A DNA stretch of 64,000 nt from Liolophura sinensis (Eukaryota > Mollusca > Polyplacophora > Chitonida > Chitonidae), in contig NC_088301.1 in the NCBI RefSeq assembly GCF_032854445.1, positions 28,008,402-28,072,401 on the forward strand, read 5' to 3'. Every line of letters begins with the position of its first letter. Position 1 is the stretch's first letter. The notes beneath the pieces are model-generated. The model had not been told where the DNA came from. It worked only from the letters and a program-made list of their open reading frames with translations, and did no database searches. The translations under genes and the position numbers were made by a program. Below are positions 47,501 to 57,795 of this stretch, in pieces.

Positions 47501-50500
47501 ATGGTGGATAGCTTGGGGTTAACTGTTCTGGTTTGAATCTACTATTTTGAAAGAGCTAATAAAATCCAAAAGTACATGTAAGTGATTTCTGTCTCTCCTA
47601 GGCTCAAAGGTGTGCGTGAGGGCACTGTATCGGAGAATACGTCTTACTATATCTTCACCCAGTGCCCAGATGGAGCGTTTGAGGCCGCACCAGTGGAAGA
47701 GTGGTACAACTTCACACCGGTCATCAAGTACAAGTACCTCAATTCAGATGAGGCTGAAGAGGAGTTCAGCAAGTGAGAGCCGGTGTGCTGTTACGTAATA
47801 AATACATGTACAATGTATATGTGTCAACATTGGTTTGTTTTATCCAGTTGTAATGATTGGTTTTTGTTCAGAGGCATTTAGGAATTGGGATGGTATAGAT
47901 TGACAGAGGCATTACTTATGGATAACAACTACCATATATATGGTTTGATAACGATTTAAGAACCTACATCGAAACGTCACCAACACAATAAATCCAGGAG
48001 TTGTTATCCATAAGTAATGCCTCTGTCAGTCTATGTAATGTATGGTTTGATGTGATGATGTCTGGTTTTGTTTGAACAGCGATTTCTTGATCCTGTGTGG
48101 CTGAGGTGTTTAGCACGCCATCGCGGCGCAATGACCCAGGAGCCTCTCACCAGTACGGTCGCTGGGAGTCAAAGTCCACCTCGTGCTGAGATTTTCTCTC
48201 GCCGTAGGTGAGAAGGTCTGTCAGCAACCTGCGGAAGGTCTCTGCCTGGTTTCCTCCTACCATAATGTTGACTGCCATGGTATACGTAAAATATTCCTGA
48301 TATAGGGCATAAAATACCAATCAAATAAATAAATAAACATCGGTTTGTTTTGTGTAATAGACAGTTAGGCAACTATTTGTAATTATATTTTGCTAAAACA
48401 TGGGCATCTGGAAAAAGTGTCACAAAAAGTAATTTAGAACAATGGAAAATATTGAGGAGCTAAGCATTTTGTTTCTAAAGGAAATGGGTCTCATTTGTGC
48501 CTCTGCCACACAGTGAGTCATATGATACACTAGGACTGTTTTTTGTACCTTTAATGACTTTGGACTTGAAACTCTTCTAGTATATATCATGTGTAAGATA
48601 AGTGGGTTGATTTGGTACTATGACGTCTGGTTTGGCGGGAATATTTGTTTTGAGTAATTATGATATATTGGTTGTTGTGATGAGTGAGTTGGTTTGGTGT
48701 AATGATATCTGCACTTGAATAATGAGTGAGTTGATTTTGTTGAATGACTGTTTGGTGTTATAACATCAATGTATATGAGAAAATTAACTTGTGTTGTGCA
48801 ATGTATGTATAGATTTGTGTGATAAATGAGTTTATTTGATGTCTGCACTTTTTTTTACAAAGTGAGGTGATTTCGTATCAAACTGCTCAGTGTTCTGTTT
48901 CCAGACTGCCTGGTCTTAGCTGAGCCTGTGCCTGTGTTACAACAGATGTTGTCTATTCCCTGACAGTCAAGCCTAATTCTAGGCCCTGTGCATCTCTGTG
49001 GCTCTGTATTTCTTCTTGTACTATTAGCCACAGACAGTGGCTTTAATTCAGCCTAAACAATAGTTCTTAGGTCATGGTCTGTAACATTTTTGCCAGCTGA
49101 AATATAAACAAGCTCCAAACATTAATCTTGATGTTTTTGCCATTACATTTCGGCAATAGGGTTAATGCTTCATTTGCCATCATTATTGTCCCTGTTATTT
49201 GCACAGGAGAGACCGGATCATGAATTACTTCAATGTCATGTTGAAGAAGAGGATAAAGAATGACGACAAGGAAGTAGAGATGGAAGAAGCAGAAAAAATT
49301 GTACAAAACAAATCCAAGAAAAAAAGTAAAGATTTTGTAAGTAATTATTTCGTATTTACTTGATATTGAGAGTATTTCAGAACTTTACTTCGTGCTAGCC
49401 GTATCCTAATGTTGAAGGCTCTAAGGCGGAACATATTGATTGGTTAAGGTGGTTGTCTTTCAATCACTAAACCTGCGGATGGTCGTGGGTTTCCCCCGGG
49501 CTCTGCCCGGTTTCCTCCCACCATAATGCTGGCCGCCGTCGTATAAGTGAAATATTCTTGAGTACGGCGTAAAACACCAATCAAATAAATAAATCAAATT
49601 CAATCACTAGGTCACACGAGGTGAAGGTTCGAGATTTCTAGATTGCTTTTGGCGCTGTGATGGCAATTGTTGGTAGACAGTGGTGTCCCGGGTTGTTTTT
49701 CGTGACATTTACCGGAGAACACCTGCCTTCCACCAGTTGGATGAATGTCATACAGCAGTAACTTACCAATGTTGTTTTTTTTTTTTCTGGGCACTGTGGT
49801 TTCCTCCACCCTGAAAATTGGCAACCATTATATATAAAATAAAATACATGTAGCTATTAGAAAAGAACAAAATAAATTTAATACGGTCAGATCTGGATGT
49901 TGTAACGCAACCCTCGCTTAATGCCATCCACTACAGCTTTTTTGTGGACATATTGTACTATAAGCATTAGTTTTACCCTCTCTGTACAGTGATGGCCACC
50001 TTTTACAAAAAAAGTTACGAGAAATATGACATATGAACTCCTGCCTGACAGTTGCCCAAGGCTATACCTGAAATACATAAAGTCTTTAGTACAGTGAAAA
50101 TGATGTTTATTTATTTATTTATTTATTTATTTGATTGGTGTTTTACGCCATACTCAAGAATATTTCACTTATACGACGGCGGCCAGCGTTATGGTGGGTG
50201 GAAACTGGGCAGAGCCTGGGGGAAACCCATGACCATCTGCAGGTTTCTGACAGACCTTCTCACGTACGACTGGAGAGGAAGCCAGCATGAGCTGGACTTG
50301 AACTCAGAGCGACCGCATTGGTGAAAGGCTCCTGGGTCATTACACTGCACTAGCGCACTAACCAACTGAGCCATGGAACCCCTCGAAAATTATGTAGTGC
50401 CATCAAATGAATTGGTTGATTTCTTCAGTTACTCACTGACATGGATGATTGGGTGGCATTGTCAGATGAGGATGATGAAGAAAATGAGGAAGAGAAAGAA

Positions 50501-53500
50501 GAAAAAGAAGATGAAGGTATTTGTACTAGAACATCAGTTTGTCGACATGTTTGTCTGTGCAGCAATGTCTTTTACAGCAATGTTTTTATCCCTTGCTGTG
50601 TTGGAGCTCAAAAGCTATCAGATCGACAATTCTGTGATATTGTCTCTCAAAAAAGTTTCAACCAAGCTCCAGTCAAGTTCATATTTACACATTGGCTTGA
50701 TCATTGAGCAGTTTAACATGTCGTTAAGGTCAAATTATATTTTGCTCTCCAAACTTCTAAGATATATACAATTTTACAATTTTCTCTGCGAGCGTATTGA
50801 TTTATGAGCCTTTTCCATACTTGTCAATTTTCAGAATCCAAGGGGAAAAAAAAGAAAAAAAAAGGTGGCCCAGATTCTGTTAAGAAAAAGAAGAATGCCA
50901 AGAGTAATTCTGATGACGAGGCAATAGAGGAAAGCGATGAAGGGGACTTTGATGACCGTGAGGTGGATTACATGACCGGATCTGAAAGGTGAGAAATCTG
51001 CATCTCTACACTCTTTCTATAGTGCCTATCCACTTGACTTCTCAATAACTTGTCAGCTCTCCTTTCTCTTTGTCATAATCCAGTTTGTTTTACATTTTCA
51101 AACATCTTGTACCTTTTACTCTACAACCCTTTAGTATTGTTGTGGCCCTGTCTGTCTGTCTGTCCCCATTTTGTAACAGCTATACATGTTCATGTATTTC
51201 TGATGTTTTGCAGAGGTGATCTTTGAACGTGTCGGAAGGAAATTCATGGAATATTGCATAAACAATCATTGTTATTTATTTGATTGGTGTTTTACATGCT
51301 TCTGAAGAATAATTCACTGATACAATGGGGGCAAACGTTATAGTGGGAGAAAACCGAGCAGGGCCTGGGAGAAACCCACAACCATCTGCAAGGAGCCAGC
51401 ATGAGCTGGACTTGAACTCCTAGTGACCGCATTGGTGAGAAGCTCTTGGGTCATAGCGCCGCTCTGGCACTCTAACCTCGGAAGCCCTTTTTGCCATTTT
51501 GTCTTTTATAATCTATAGTTTAGTAGCGCATTAATCGGCTAATTTTGTGAAACGTTCTCTGAACCTGTTGAAAGAAAGTTTTGCCAAAATGGTTGACTAT
51601 GTTGCATGGAACATACAGGCTAAGAAATGCTGAAGCTACCACCGAAAACACACTGCTTTAAAATTTAAAGTGCTCCTTTTTGTGTTGTAATAGCTTTTCA
51701 TGTCAACACTATATTTGAAGAAGTCTTCATTTAAAAGCCTGAAAGAGGTGTGTTTCCATAAATACCCCTCTGTTATTCTTTCTGCATTGACAAGTGCATC
51801 TTGAGGTTCAAAAACTCTTGTTTCTCTAGTTTGTCTGTTTCTGGTTTTCAGTAGCCTGTCAGACTTGGAGGACCGGGACAAAGCAGACAAATATGAGGAG
51901 AAGGGAGTGGATGAGGAACGAGGACTTAGAAAATTGATAGACTCTGAGGAAGAGAGTGAAGAGGAAACGAAAGAGAATGAGAATGAGGAGACAGCTGAAG
52001 AAAAGCCCAAAGAAGAGGGAAATGGTGAGATTTGTATGAAATGAAATGCCTTCATTGTATAAACTGCCTGTGCCAGAACAAACTAGTTGTCTACAACAGA
52101 TGTGTCAAATCCAGATCTTGCTAATGAGTGGTTTGTGACTGTTTGTTAAAAAAAATTTTTTTTTTTGTTTTTTTTTTGGATGCACTGTCATGGTCCAAAA
52201 GGGCCTGGTTTTCTCCATTCCCAAGTGGTTTTGCTGAAGTTAAGTAATCATCTGTGTTCAAACACAATTCATATGTATAAACTAAGCTAACCAACTACAG
52301 TAAATGACCTTAAAGTCCTCTCCAAAAAATGGCGATTTAACATGGAGTTCTGGTGACGAAAACTTACATTTTTCCAGTAAGCGACCAGCCTGCCTTGCAA
52401 ACGAACCTGAAAATACCTTTTACATCATTTACTGTAATCAAACTGTCCAGTAGTCAAGCAGTCTGTGAAGCACTATATCTAGGAGTCATTGATTGAATCA
52501 AGCAAAAAATCATGTGTCCCTCAATCATTTTAGGTACTGTGTTGTGGCCAAGTAGTTAAGGTAGTTGCCTTTCCCGTCATTAGGACATACAAAATGCAAG
52601 TTCAATCCTGACCATGGACAGGGGCTTCAGTATTAGTGGGGTCTTGGTGACAGTAAGTGGTTGTAGATGTAAACACTAGTGGGGTCTTGGTGACAGTAAG
52701 CGGTTGTAGAAGTAAACACTAGCGGGGGTCTTGGTGACAGTAAGCGGTTGTAGATGTAAACACTAATGGGGTCTTGGTGACAGTAAGCGGTTGTAGATGT
52801 AAGCACTAGTGGGGTCTTGGTGACAGTAAGCGGTTGTAGATGTAAACACTAGTGAAGTCTTGGTGACAGTAAGCGGTTGTAGATGTAAACACTAGTGGGG
52901 TCTTGGTGACAGTAAGCGGTTGTAGATGTAAACAATAGTGGGGTCTTGGTGACAGTAAGCAGTTGTACATGTAAACACTTGTGCAGTCTAACGCTTGTTG
53001 AAGACCACTTGTCTTCTACTAGTGTGGTGTGCAAATCTATTTTTTTATTAGGTTTATAGTACTCTCCTTTCAGTTGCTAGGACACAGGTGCTGGTGAAAA
53101 ACTGGCCTTGGACAGGGAGTTTGTTTACACAGTCTAATATTTGAGAAAGACCACTTGTCTCTGACAGAGTAAATTCACATATCTGTATGTCACACATTGG
53201 AAAGTTAGTTATTGCCAAAGGTTGATTGTTTACCTTGGGCACTCCGGTTTCCTCTACCCATAAAACTGAAAAAACAACAATGAAATAAGTAAATAAATCA
53301 TTGATTTCAGCCTCAAACAGTGACAGCAGTAACTCCTCATCAGACAGTGAGTCCGATATTGAGAAGGATGAGAGCATATCATCAGCTCTGTTTATGCAGG
53401 TAATATTGTGTTACAGTAGACTAACAATACTGAAGTTCTAAACCTTTGAAGCAGAGGCTCTCCAGCTCACAGATGCACAACTTCACAGGTGCCCAATATC

Positions 53501-56500
53501 AGAGGTGCATGTATCAAATTCAGAGGCATCAAAGCCATATTTACCTTATGGGTGTCACAGGGTAGTATTTATTTATTTATTTGATTGGTGTTTTACGCCG
53601 TACTCAAGAATATTTCACTTATATGACGGCGGTCAGCATTATGGTGGGTGGAAACCGGGCAGAGCCCGGGGGAAACCCACGACCATCCACAGGTTGTTGA
53701 CGGACCTTTTCACGTACGGCCGGAGATGAGCTGGACTTGAACTCACAGCGACCGCATTGGTGAAAGACTCCTGGGTTATTACGCTGCGCCAGCGCGCTAA
53801 CCAACTGAGACACGGAGGCCCCGTCACAGAATAGAGTGGATGGGAAGTACATTTAGTGTATTGACACTTTGACAGTGACGTGATGTTTATTTCTTGATGC
53901 GTCTCAAGAACTAACTTGTAGTGCCTATCCAGAGTATTATTCATCTAAACTAGTATTCATATGTTTGAATTTTACATATTGTCACAGTTGTTGCATACAT
54001 CTGTATACACCTTCAAATGTTTCCAAGAAGAAAACCCTCAGATTTTCTCTGATTCTTTACACCCTTAAGCTTAGTTATCATGTACATATTCAATGAAAAC
54101 CATGATATTGTGTTGATTTGGCATACAGTTAACCTCCAGCATCATACTATGTTTCTGGATTATCTATGTCACTTTACCTCGCGCTGTGCCCGGTTTCCTC
54201 CCACCATAATGCTGGCCGCCGTCGTATAAGTGAAATATTCTTGAGTACGGCATAAAACACCATGCAAATAGATTAATAAATGTGTAAGTCACAGGCTATC
54301 ATCAAACTTCATATAGCAGGCTTCACTTATAACATGGTAAGTAGGTGTGTCTCCTACCAAGAGTACTTCAGTGACGAAGAGGCGTGTATGTAACCTAATG
54401 GGTAAAACTACTCGCACAAGTCTGCTCAAGATTTGAGCATCCAGCAGGAATATTTATAGGTTATTGGATTGTATAGTCCTGTATGGACGAGTCCTGGACG
54501 AATTTGCGAGTCGCTTTCCGGCGCCCAGGACGAGTCCATACAGGACCATGCAATCCAGTAACCTATAAATATGGTTCTTTCCTCATGTGTGGATTGATGG
54601 CCTACAGTATGCAGCCTGTTTGATTCGTTATTTGTCGAAAAGCGTCCTAGTAAATAGTGGGTCTTTTTGTCCCACACAACTGATGGTAGTTGTCTCATAA
54701 TCTTGAGTACCTTGTCCAGAAGTAAGTTCGTTTTGTTTTGTCTCCTCCAGAAGAAGAATGGTGGAGATAAGAAGAAAGGGGATAAACCCTCATCAAGATC
54801 TGCCACACCAAACACCTTAGAGAAGGAGGATAAGTTGAGTAAGTACAGCATAAACCATAGTTACACATCTGCAAGGGGCATTTACTAGTAATAGGGATGT
54901 CACAAACAAGTGAGCTGCATATATTTAGTTCTTGTCAAGCTGCGTTTTTTGTTTGATAATGGTGAAATGCACAGGCAAAGTGCAAAACTTTCCAGTCTGC
55001 TCCTCAGATAAACCTCACTGCTATCAGTACTCTTGAGAACAAACATTAAAATGCAATCACATTATTAAATCAATGCCGGAAAAGCGTATATACCAAATAT
55101 ATTACATTCATTATTATGATTATTTTTCTTTTTTTCAAAAGTTAAGGACTAATTTGGCCGTAGCTGATCTACCCTGATCAGTGTGGTTACAGTCTCGAAC
55201 TTGCCCAGAATAAAAGCATCTCTTTAAAATAGTTAAAATATTTCCTGGATATTAATTTAAGGGCAACAGAGATTTGTGTTTTTGTTGCGAATGTCAATTT
55301 CAGTGTTCGTCAGTGTGTAACATTGCACACAGGGATAGCTGATGTTAGCCACATCAGTATTGAGTATTGTTGTTGATTGAAGCATTTATAGTAATGAATA
55401 AAGAATGAAAGCTTTTTGCTTGGCTTTCAGGTGCGCGGAAGCGAAAACTAGAGAATGACTCTGGTTCAGCCAAACGTTCACGGACAGAGAGCCCTGTCAA
55501 CTCATCACAAGGTTTCACAAGGTAAGTCGGTCTTTTGGTACGGCCAGGTGTTCACACAGTCAGAATCTACCACTGCCAGATATTCACATTAACAGCCAAA
55601 TATTCACATTCACATAGCCAAATGGAGCTGTTTATTCACACAGCTGAATACTGCATGATATGGCATCTTTATCTTCTAGTTCACAGTGCTAACGTTATTA
55701 GGTTATCTCCCCCGGCTGTGTCATATTCTCTCGTTGACAGATTTATTTATGTATTTGATTGGTGTTGTACGCCGTACTCAAGAATATTTGACTTATACGA
55801 CGGCAGCCAGCATTATGGTGGAAGGAAACCGTGCAGAGCCCGGGAGAAACCCACAACCATCCGCCGGTTGCTGACAGACCTTTCCACTCTTGTTGATAGA
55901 AGTTCTTTGCATACATGTACATGCCAGCTGGCTGGTTTGATCGCCGGAGGGCGCTTATAGCTTTGACTGGTCAAAGGGGCAGGCACAGGATAAATTCACC
56001 GCACTGAACCTCAGCACTGACCTGAGATTCATTGATTCCGACATAGTATTCTGCTGTTCTAATTTGTATGTAACTTTGTGACCCCACGGGCCTCCCTGGC
56101 TCAGTTGGTTAGCGCGCCAGCACAGCGTGATGACCCAGCAGTGTCTCACCAATCCGGTCGCTGTGAGTCCAGCTCATGCTGGCTTCCTCTCTGGCCGTAC
56201 GTGGGAAGGTCTGCCAGCAACCTGCGGATGGTTGTGGGTTTCCCCTGGGCTCTGTCCGGTTTCCACCCACCATAATGCTGGCTACTGTCGTATCAGTGAA
56301 ATATTCTTGAGTACGGCGTAAAACACCAATCAAATAAATAAATACATATTGTGACCCCACATTGGCGAAGCATATGCCTATACTTTACCACAACAACCGT
56401 CAAGTAGTCTTTAAGTTGAGCATACAAGACCAGTCAGGTGTAATACATGTAGTTACCTTTTCTTCTACAGTGAGGGCATCACAGAGGATGCAATACGGCG

Positions 56501-56678
56501 CTACCTGACAAGGAAACCCATGACAACCAAAGACTTGCTGTCCAAATTCAAGTCCAAGAAGATTAGTATGAGCACAGAACAGATGGCCAGCACTATAGCA
56601 CAGCTTCTGAAGAGGATTAGCCCAGAGACCAAATATGTCAATGATGTGCTGTATCTGTCACTGAAAACTCCAGTCTGA
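41513..56678 (+). CDS. GTF2F1: transcription initiation factor IIF subunit alpha (TFIIF-alpha, RAP74)
   Basis: RAP74, the large TFIIF subunit, pairs with RAP30 and recruits RNA polymerase II to promoters. Exons: 41513-41530, 44950-44999, 45499-45571, 46116-46327, 47602-47772, 49207-49336, 50429-50516, 50835-50988, 51852-52024, 53311-53399, 54751-54838, 55431-55521, 56471-56678. Every junction is AG/GT and every phase fits, giving 514 aa against 517 in human from memory. The N-terminal dimerisation domain (about 10-160) shows EFVVRVP, YDIDSLPKFGAGSEFGRE, RRRYGIIRKKYN, ENTSYYIFTQCPDGAFEA and EEWYNFTPV. The middle is acidic and lysine-rich (DDWVALSDEDDEENEE; EGDFDDREVDYMTG). The C-terminal winged helix (last 70 aa) reads ITEDAIRRYLTRKPMTTKDL and ends LKTPV. 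The first exon codes only MASTSQ; it was chosen because its length matches the short N terminus of the family and the donor CAG/GTATTG joins in phase. An alternative start lies at 43831. CGGAAG, an ETS-like site, is just upstream of the first ATG. Confidence 0.96.
41741..42004 (+). mobile_element. SINE-A, near full length, TFIIF alpha intron 1
   Basis: The head TTGGCTCAGTTGGTTAGC is present and the tail is AAATCAATAAATAAATC. TCAATGGG on both sides may be the target duplication. A G-rich run precedes it. Confidence 0.87.
42305..43295. mobile_element. foldback element, about 1 kb, in TFIIF alpha intron 1
   Basis: GCATAGTCATGGCTGG followed by TCCCATTCACCCC occurs near 42323 and, inverted, near 43249-43280. 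Internal segments also match in inverted orientation: AGAGACTTCCACG near 42443 against 42790, and CATATTACATTTC-like sequence near 42535 against 42697. The right arm is longer because an unmatched block of about 380 bp (42860-43240) sits inside it. No transposase frame is visible. Probably a non-autonomous DNA transposon. Confidence 0.55.
43831..43935 (+). CDS. possible alternative first exon of the TFIIF alpha gene
   Basis: An ATG at 43831 opens 35 codons (MATVLKNTVVPGLLIQNCVW...) that run to a near-ideal donor, CTACAG/GTAAGTGG, in phase 0. This exon joins in frame to the second TFIIF alpha exon at 44950. It would replace MASTSQ by a 35-residue leader unlike the conserved family N terminus. 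It may be an alternative promoter or a chance open frame; only RNA evidence can decide. Confidence 0.3.
44131..44301 (+). mobile_element. SINE-A, 5'-truncated, TFIIF alpha intron 1
   Basis: Starts at AGCTGTGAGTTCAAGTCC. ATAAACTGATGT occurs immediately before (44119-44130) and after (44300-44311): a 12 bp target-site duplication. Internal deletion of the CAACCTGCGGATGG block. Confidence 0.9.
44556..44682 (+). mobile_element. SINE-A, 5'-truncated, TFIIF alpha intron 1
   Basis: The target-site duplication TTCAGGCATTAG lies at 44544-44555 and 44683-44694. The element starts at AACCTGCAGATGG. Confidence 0.9.
45243..45482 (+). mobile_element. SINE-A, near full length, TFIIF alpha intron 2
   Basis: Head GGGGCCTACGTGGCTTAG and standard tail. 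Ends only about 17 bases before the acceptor of exon 3 (45499). Confidence 0.87.
45986..46125 (+). repeat. 70 bp tandem duplication spanning the acceptor of TFIIF alpha exon 4
   Basis: CATTTTTTAAATGTCAAAG...TTCTTCGTAGACACCA (45986-46055) is repeated at 46056-46125. The true acceptor is at 46115. The upstream copy (46045) would read into a stop. Confidence 0.92.
46378..46745 (+). mobile_element. SINE-A interrupted by an inverted SINE-A, TFIIF alpha intron 4
   Basis: The outer copy runs 46378-46449 and 46599-46745. The intruder, listed separately, splits it inside the head/body junction. Confidence 0.85.
46450..46586 (-). mobile_element. SINE-A nested inside another SINE-A
   Basis: A 5'-truncated minus-strand copy, flanked by CCATTCGTTCAA (46438-46449) and CCGTTCATTCAA (46587-46598). 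This is a target-site duplication with two later changes. Confidence 0.87.
46924..47241. mobile_element. unclassified interspersed repeat, copy 1
   Basis: GTTAGGCAACTATTG, ACATGGGTGTCTGG and GTCTCATTTGTGCCTCTGC recur in the same order at 48360-48570. The copy is bracketed by a 14-base direct repeat GTAAAAAAAGTCAT (46910-46923, 47242-47255), which suggests an inserted element. Confidence 0.5.
47895..48034. mobile_element. hairpin element, 38 bp arms, in TFIIF alpha intron 5
   Basis: GACAGAGGCATTACTTATGG plus ATAACAACT on the left is repeated inverted on the right, ending CAGTCTAT. The spacer of about 60 bp has no open frame. It looks like a MITE. Confidence 0.6.
48092..48338 (+). mobile_element. 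SINE-A, diverged, TFIIF alpha intron 5
   Basis: Head GTGTGGCTGAGGTGTTTAGC. Body with many substitutions and a shortened middle. Appears older than its neighbours. Confidence 0.8.
48360..48570. mobile_element. unclassified interspersed repeat, copy 2
   Basis: Shares GTTAGGCAACTAT, ACATGGGCATCTGG and GTCTCATTTGTGCCTCTGC with copy 1 at 46924. Lies in the same TFIIF alpha intron 5. Confidence 0.5.
49440..49860 (+). mobile_element. SINE-C, interrupted by SINE-A
   Basis: TAAGGTGGTTGTCTTTC (part of the head) and, beyond the intruder, GGTTCGAGATTTC. The 3' end is GGGCACTGTGGTTTCCTCC and an A-rich tail. The host of the nested SINE-A at 49470-49598. Confidence 0.65.
49470..49598 (+). mobile_element. 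SINE-A nested in a SINE-C, TFIIF alpha intron 6
   Basis: Flanked by TTCAATCACTA at 49459-49469 and 49599-49609. The host sequence on both sides belongs to another SINE family. Confidence 0.88.
50105..50385 (-). mobile_element. SINE-A, full length, just upstream of TFIIF alpha exon 7
   Basis: Complete minus-strand copy from the ATTTATTTATTTG tail to the head. It ends about 43 bases before exon 7 (50429), so the branch-point region is close to or inside the flanking junction. Confidence 0.9.
51269..51487 (-). mobile_element. SINE-A, strongly diverged, TFIIF alpha intron 8
   Basis: Tail, GGTGTTTTACATGCTTCTG and GAGCTGGACTTGAACTCC are recognisable. The middle is shortened. Confidence 0.78.
52540..52650 (+). 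mobile_element. SINE-C head fused to a minisatellite
   Basis: tRNA-like head GTGTTGTGGCCAAGTAGTTA with B box AGTTCAATCCTG, then CATGGACAGGGGC. The expected middle is replaced by the array at 52638-52990, after which SINE-C sequence (AAGACCACTTGTCTTC) resumes. Confidence 0.65.
52638..52990. repeat. minisatellite, ~44 bp unit, about eight copies
   Basis: Unit GGGGTCTTGGTGACAGTAAG then CGGTTGTAGATGTAAACACT. Sits inside SINE-C sequence, TFIIF alpha intron 9. Confidence 0.92.
53057..53305 (+). mobile_element. SINE-C just upstream of TFIIF alpha exon 10
   Basis: Contains TTGGACAGGGAGTTTG, AAGACCACTTGTCTCTG and the 3' end GGGCACTCCGGTTTCCTC with tail AAATAAGTAAATAAATC. The tail runs to within about 11 bases of the exon 10 acceptor. 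Confidence 0.65.
53566..53824 (-). mobile_element. SINE-A, near full length, TFIIF alpha intron 10
   Basis: Starts with the ATTTATTTATTTG tail and ends with GAGACACGGAGGCCCCG. Little diverged from the consensus. Confidence 0.9.
54177..54288 (+). mobile_element. SINE-A, 5'-truncated, TFIIF alpha intron 10
   Basis: Only the 3' third is present, from CTGTGCCCGGTTTCCTCC on. Confidence 0.85.
54450..54572. mobile_element. palindromic snapback element in TFIIF alpha intron 10
   Basis: ATATTTATAGGTTATTGG and GTCCTGTATGGAC on the left are mirrored on the right by GTCCATACAGGAC and CCAGTAACCTATAAATAT. The arms are about 48 bp with a loop of about 26 bp. Confidence 0.6.
55740..55885 (-). mobile_element. 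SINE-A, 5'-truncated, TFIIF alpha intron 12
   Basis: Minus-strand copy ending at TTGCTGACAGACCTTTCC. No head. Confidence 0.85.
56088..56348 (+). mobile_element. SINE-A, full length, TFIIF alpha intron 12
   Basis: Flanked by the 12 bp target-site duplication TTGTGACCCCAC (56076-56087, 56349-56360). Near consensus, so probably a young insertion. Confidence 0.93.
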
Positions 56679-57795
56679 CACATCAGGCACTAAGCTGAAG
56701 ATTTTAACTTTTGTCATGTAGAGATGAACTGAGTGGTACATTTTTACCGTTGGAAAAGTCTGCAGATGTTTTGACCTTTTTTTGTTGATAACATCAAAAA
56801 CCATACATCAAGTCTTCTAGGCCTACCTACGTATTTGACATGCAGCAAATCAGCTATTGCCTACTGTAATCAGCTATTGCCTGCTGTAATCAGCTATCGC
56901 GTACTGTAAGTCTGAGGTGCAATTACTGGATTGATTACACTCTTGTTTTTATGCATGCACATGGCTCTTTTCTCGGAAATACTTGAATGCTCAATATTTA
57001 CAAGTGTTAAAGGCTATTCTCATGAAGCAATTTCTGGAACTGATTTTGTGTACGATTTATATCAAACCTGGATGTGATACGGCCATTATGTGAGAATATA
57101 ATCCACTTTCTGGCAGGGTGGCCGTGTTAGACAGTATACAATATCACTTCTAGAAAGTGCTGCATGAGAAAATGGGACAGTGCTTGAATGGGTCAGCCTA
57201 TATTGTATTTTGAGTGGAACACTGTGTCTGGTATCTTTTGCATCATATTTCAGCGCTTTGAACATTGTTATAGAAATTGTTTTTCCTTTCACATTTGTGA
57301 CAACTCACCAATATTATCTGACTAAGAAAGTGTCAAAATTCAGAGTTTTCCCATTAAAATTAAAGGATATTTGAAATGGTTTGTTTTAGGTTCTCCCAGC
57401 ATAATAATTTAAAAGCATAGAAAAGCTTTCAACTTTCTTCTTGATTTCGTAAAAATGTTTTTGAATTATGCATTTCCTAAGGCCCCATGTTCAGTCAAGA
57501 AATGAAATAGCCTCAAGTGGTAACGTCATTATTGATAACTGCCAACTCGTGGGGAGTTGGAGGGTAATGACATAATTTCTGAAAATTTCCGCCACTGATG
57601 GAAAATATATGGTTAAAATAAAAGGGTTATTAAGAGATTTAAAATATCCCTCAAAATTGAAATATTTTTGGGGGACATAAATTTCTTAATTTCCCTGTAA
57701 ACCATAGTGTAGTGCCTTTTCAGGTATCCTTTAACTATGTATACACAAATATACAGTATAGGGGAGATAATTTGCGATATCAGATATCAGGAAAT
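56679..57795 (+). other. probable 3' UTR and flank of TFIIF alpha
   Basis: Follows the stop at 56676-56678. TCAGCTATTGCCTACTG is repeated three times near 56855-56900. AATAAA at 57617-57622 and GAAATAAAAC near 57791 are possible polyadenylation signals. 58802-60130 contains nothing I recognise. Confidence 0.4.
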
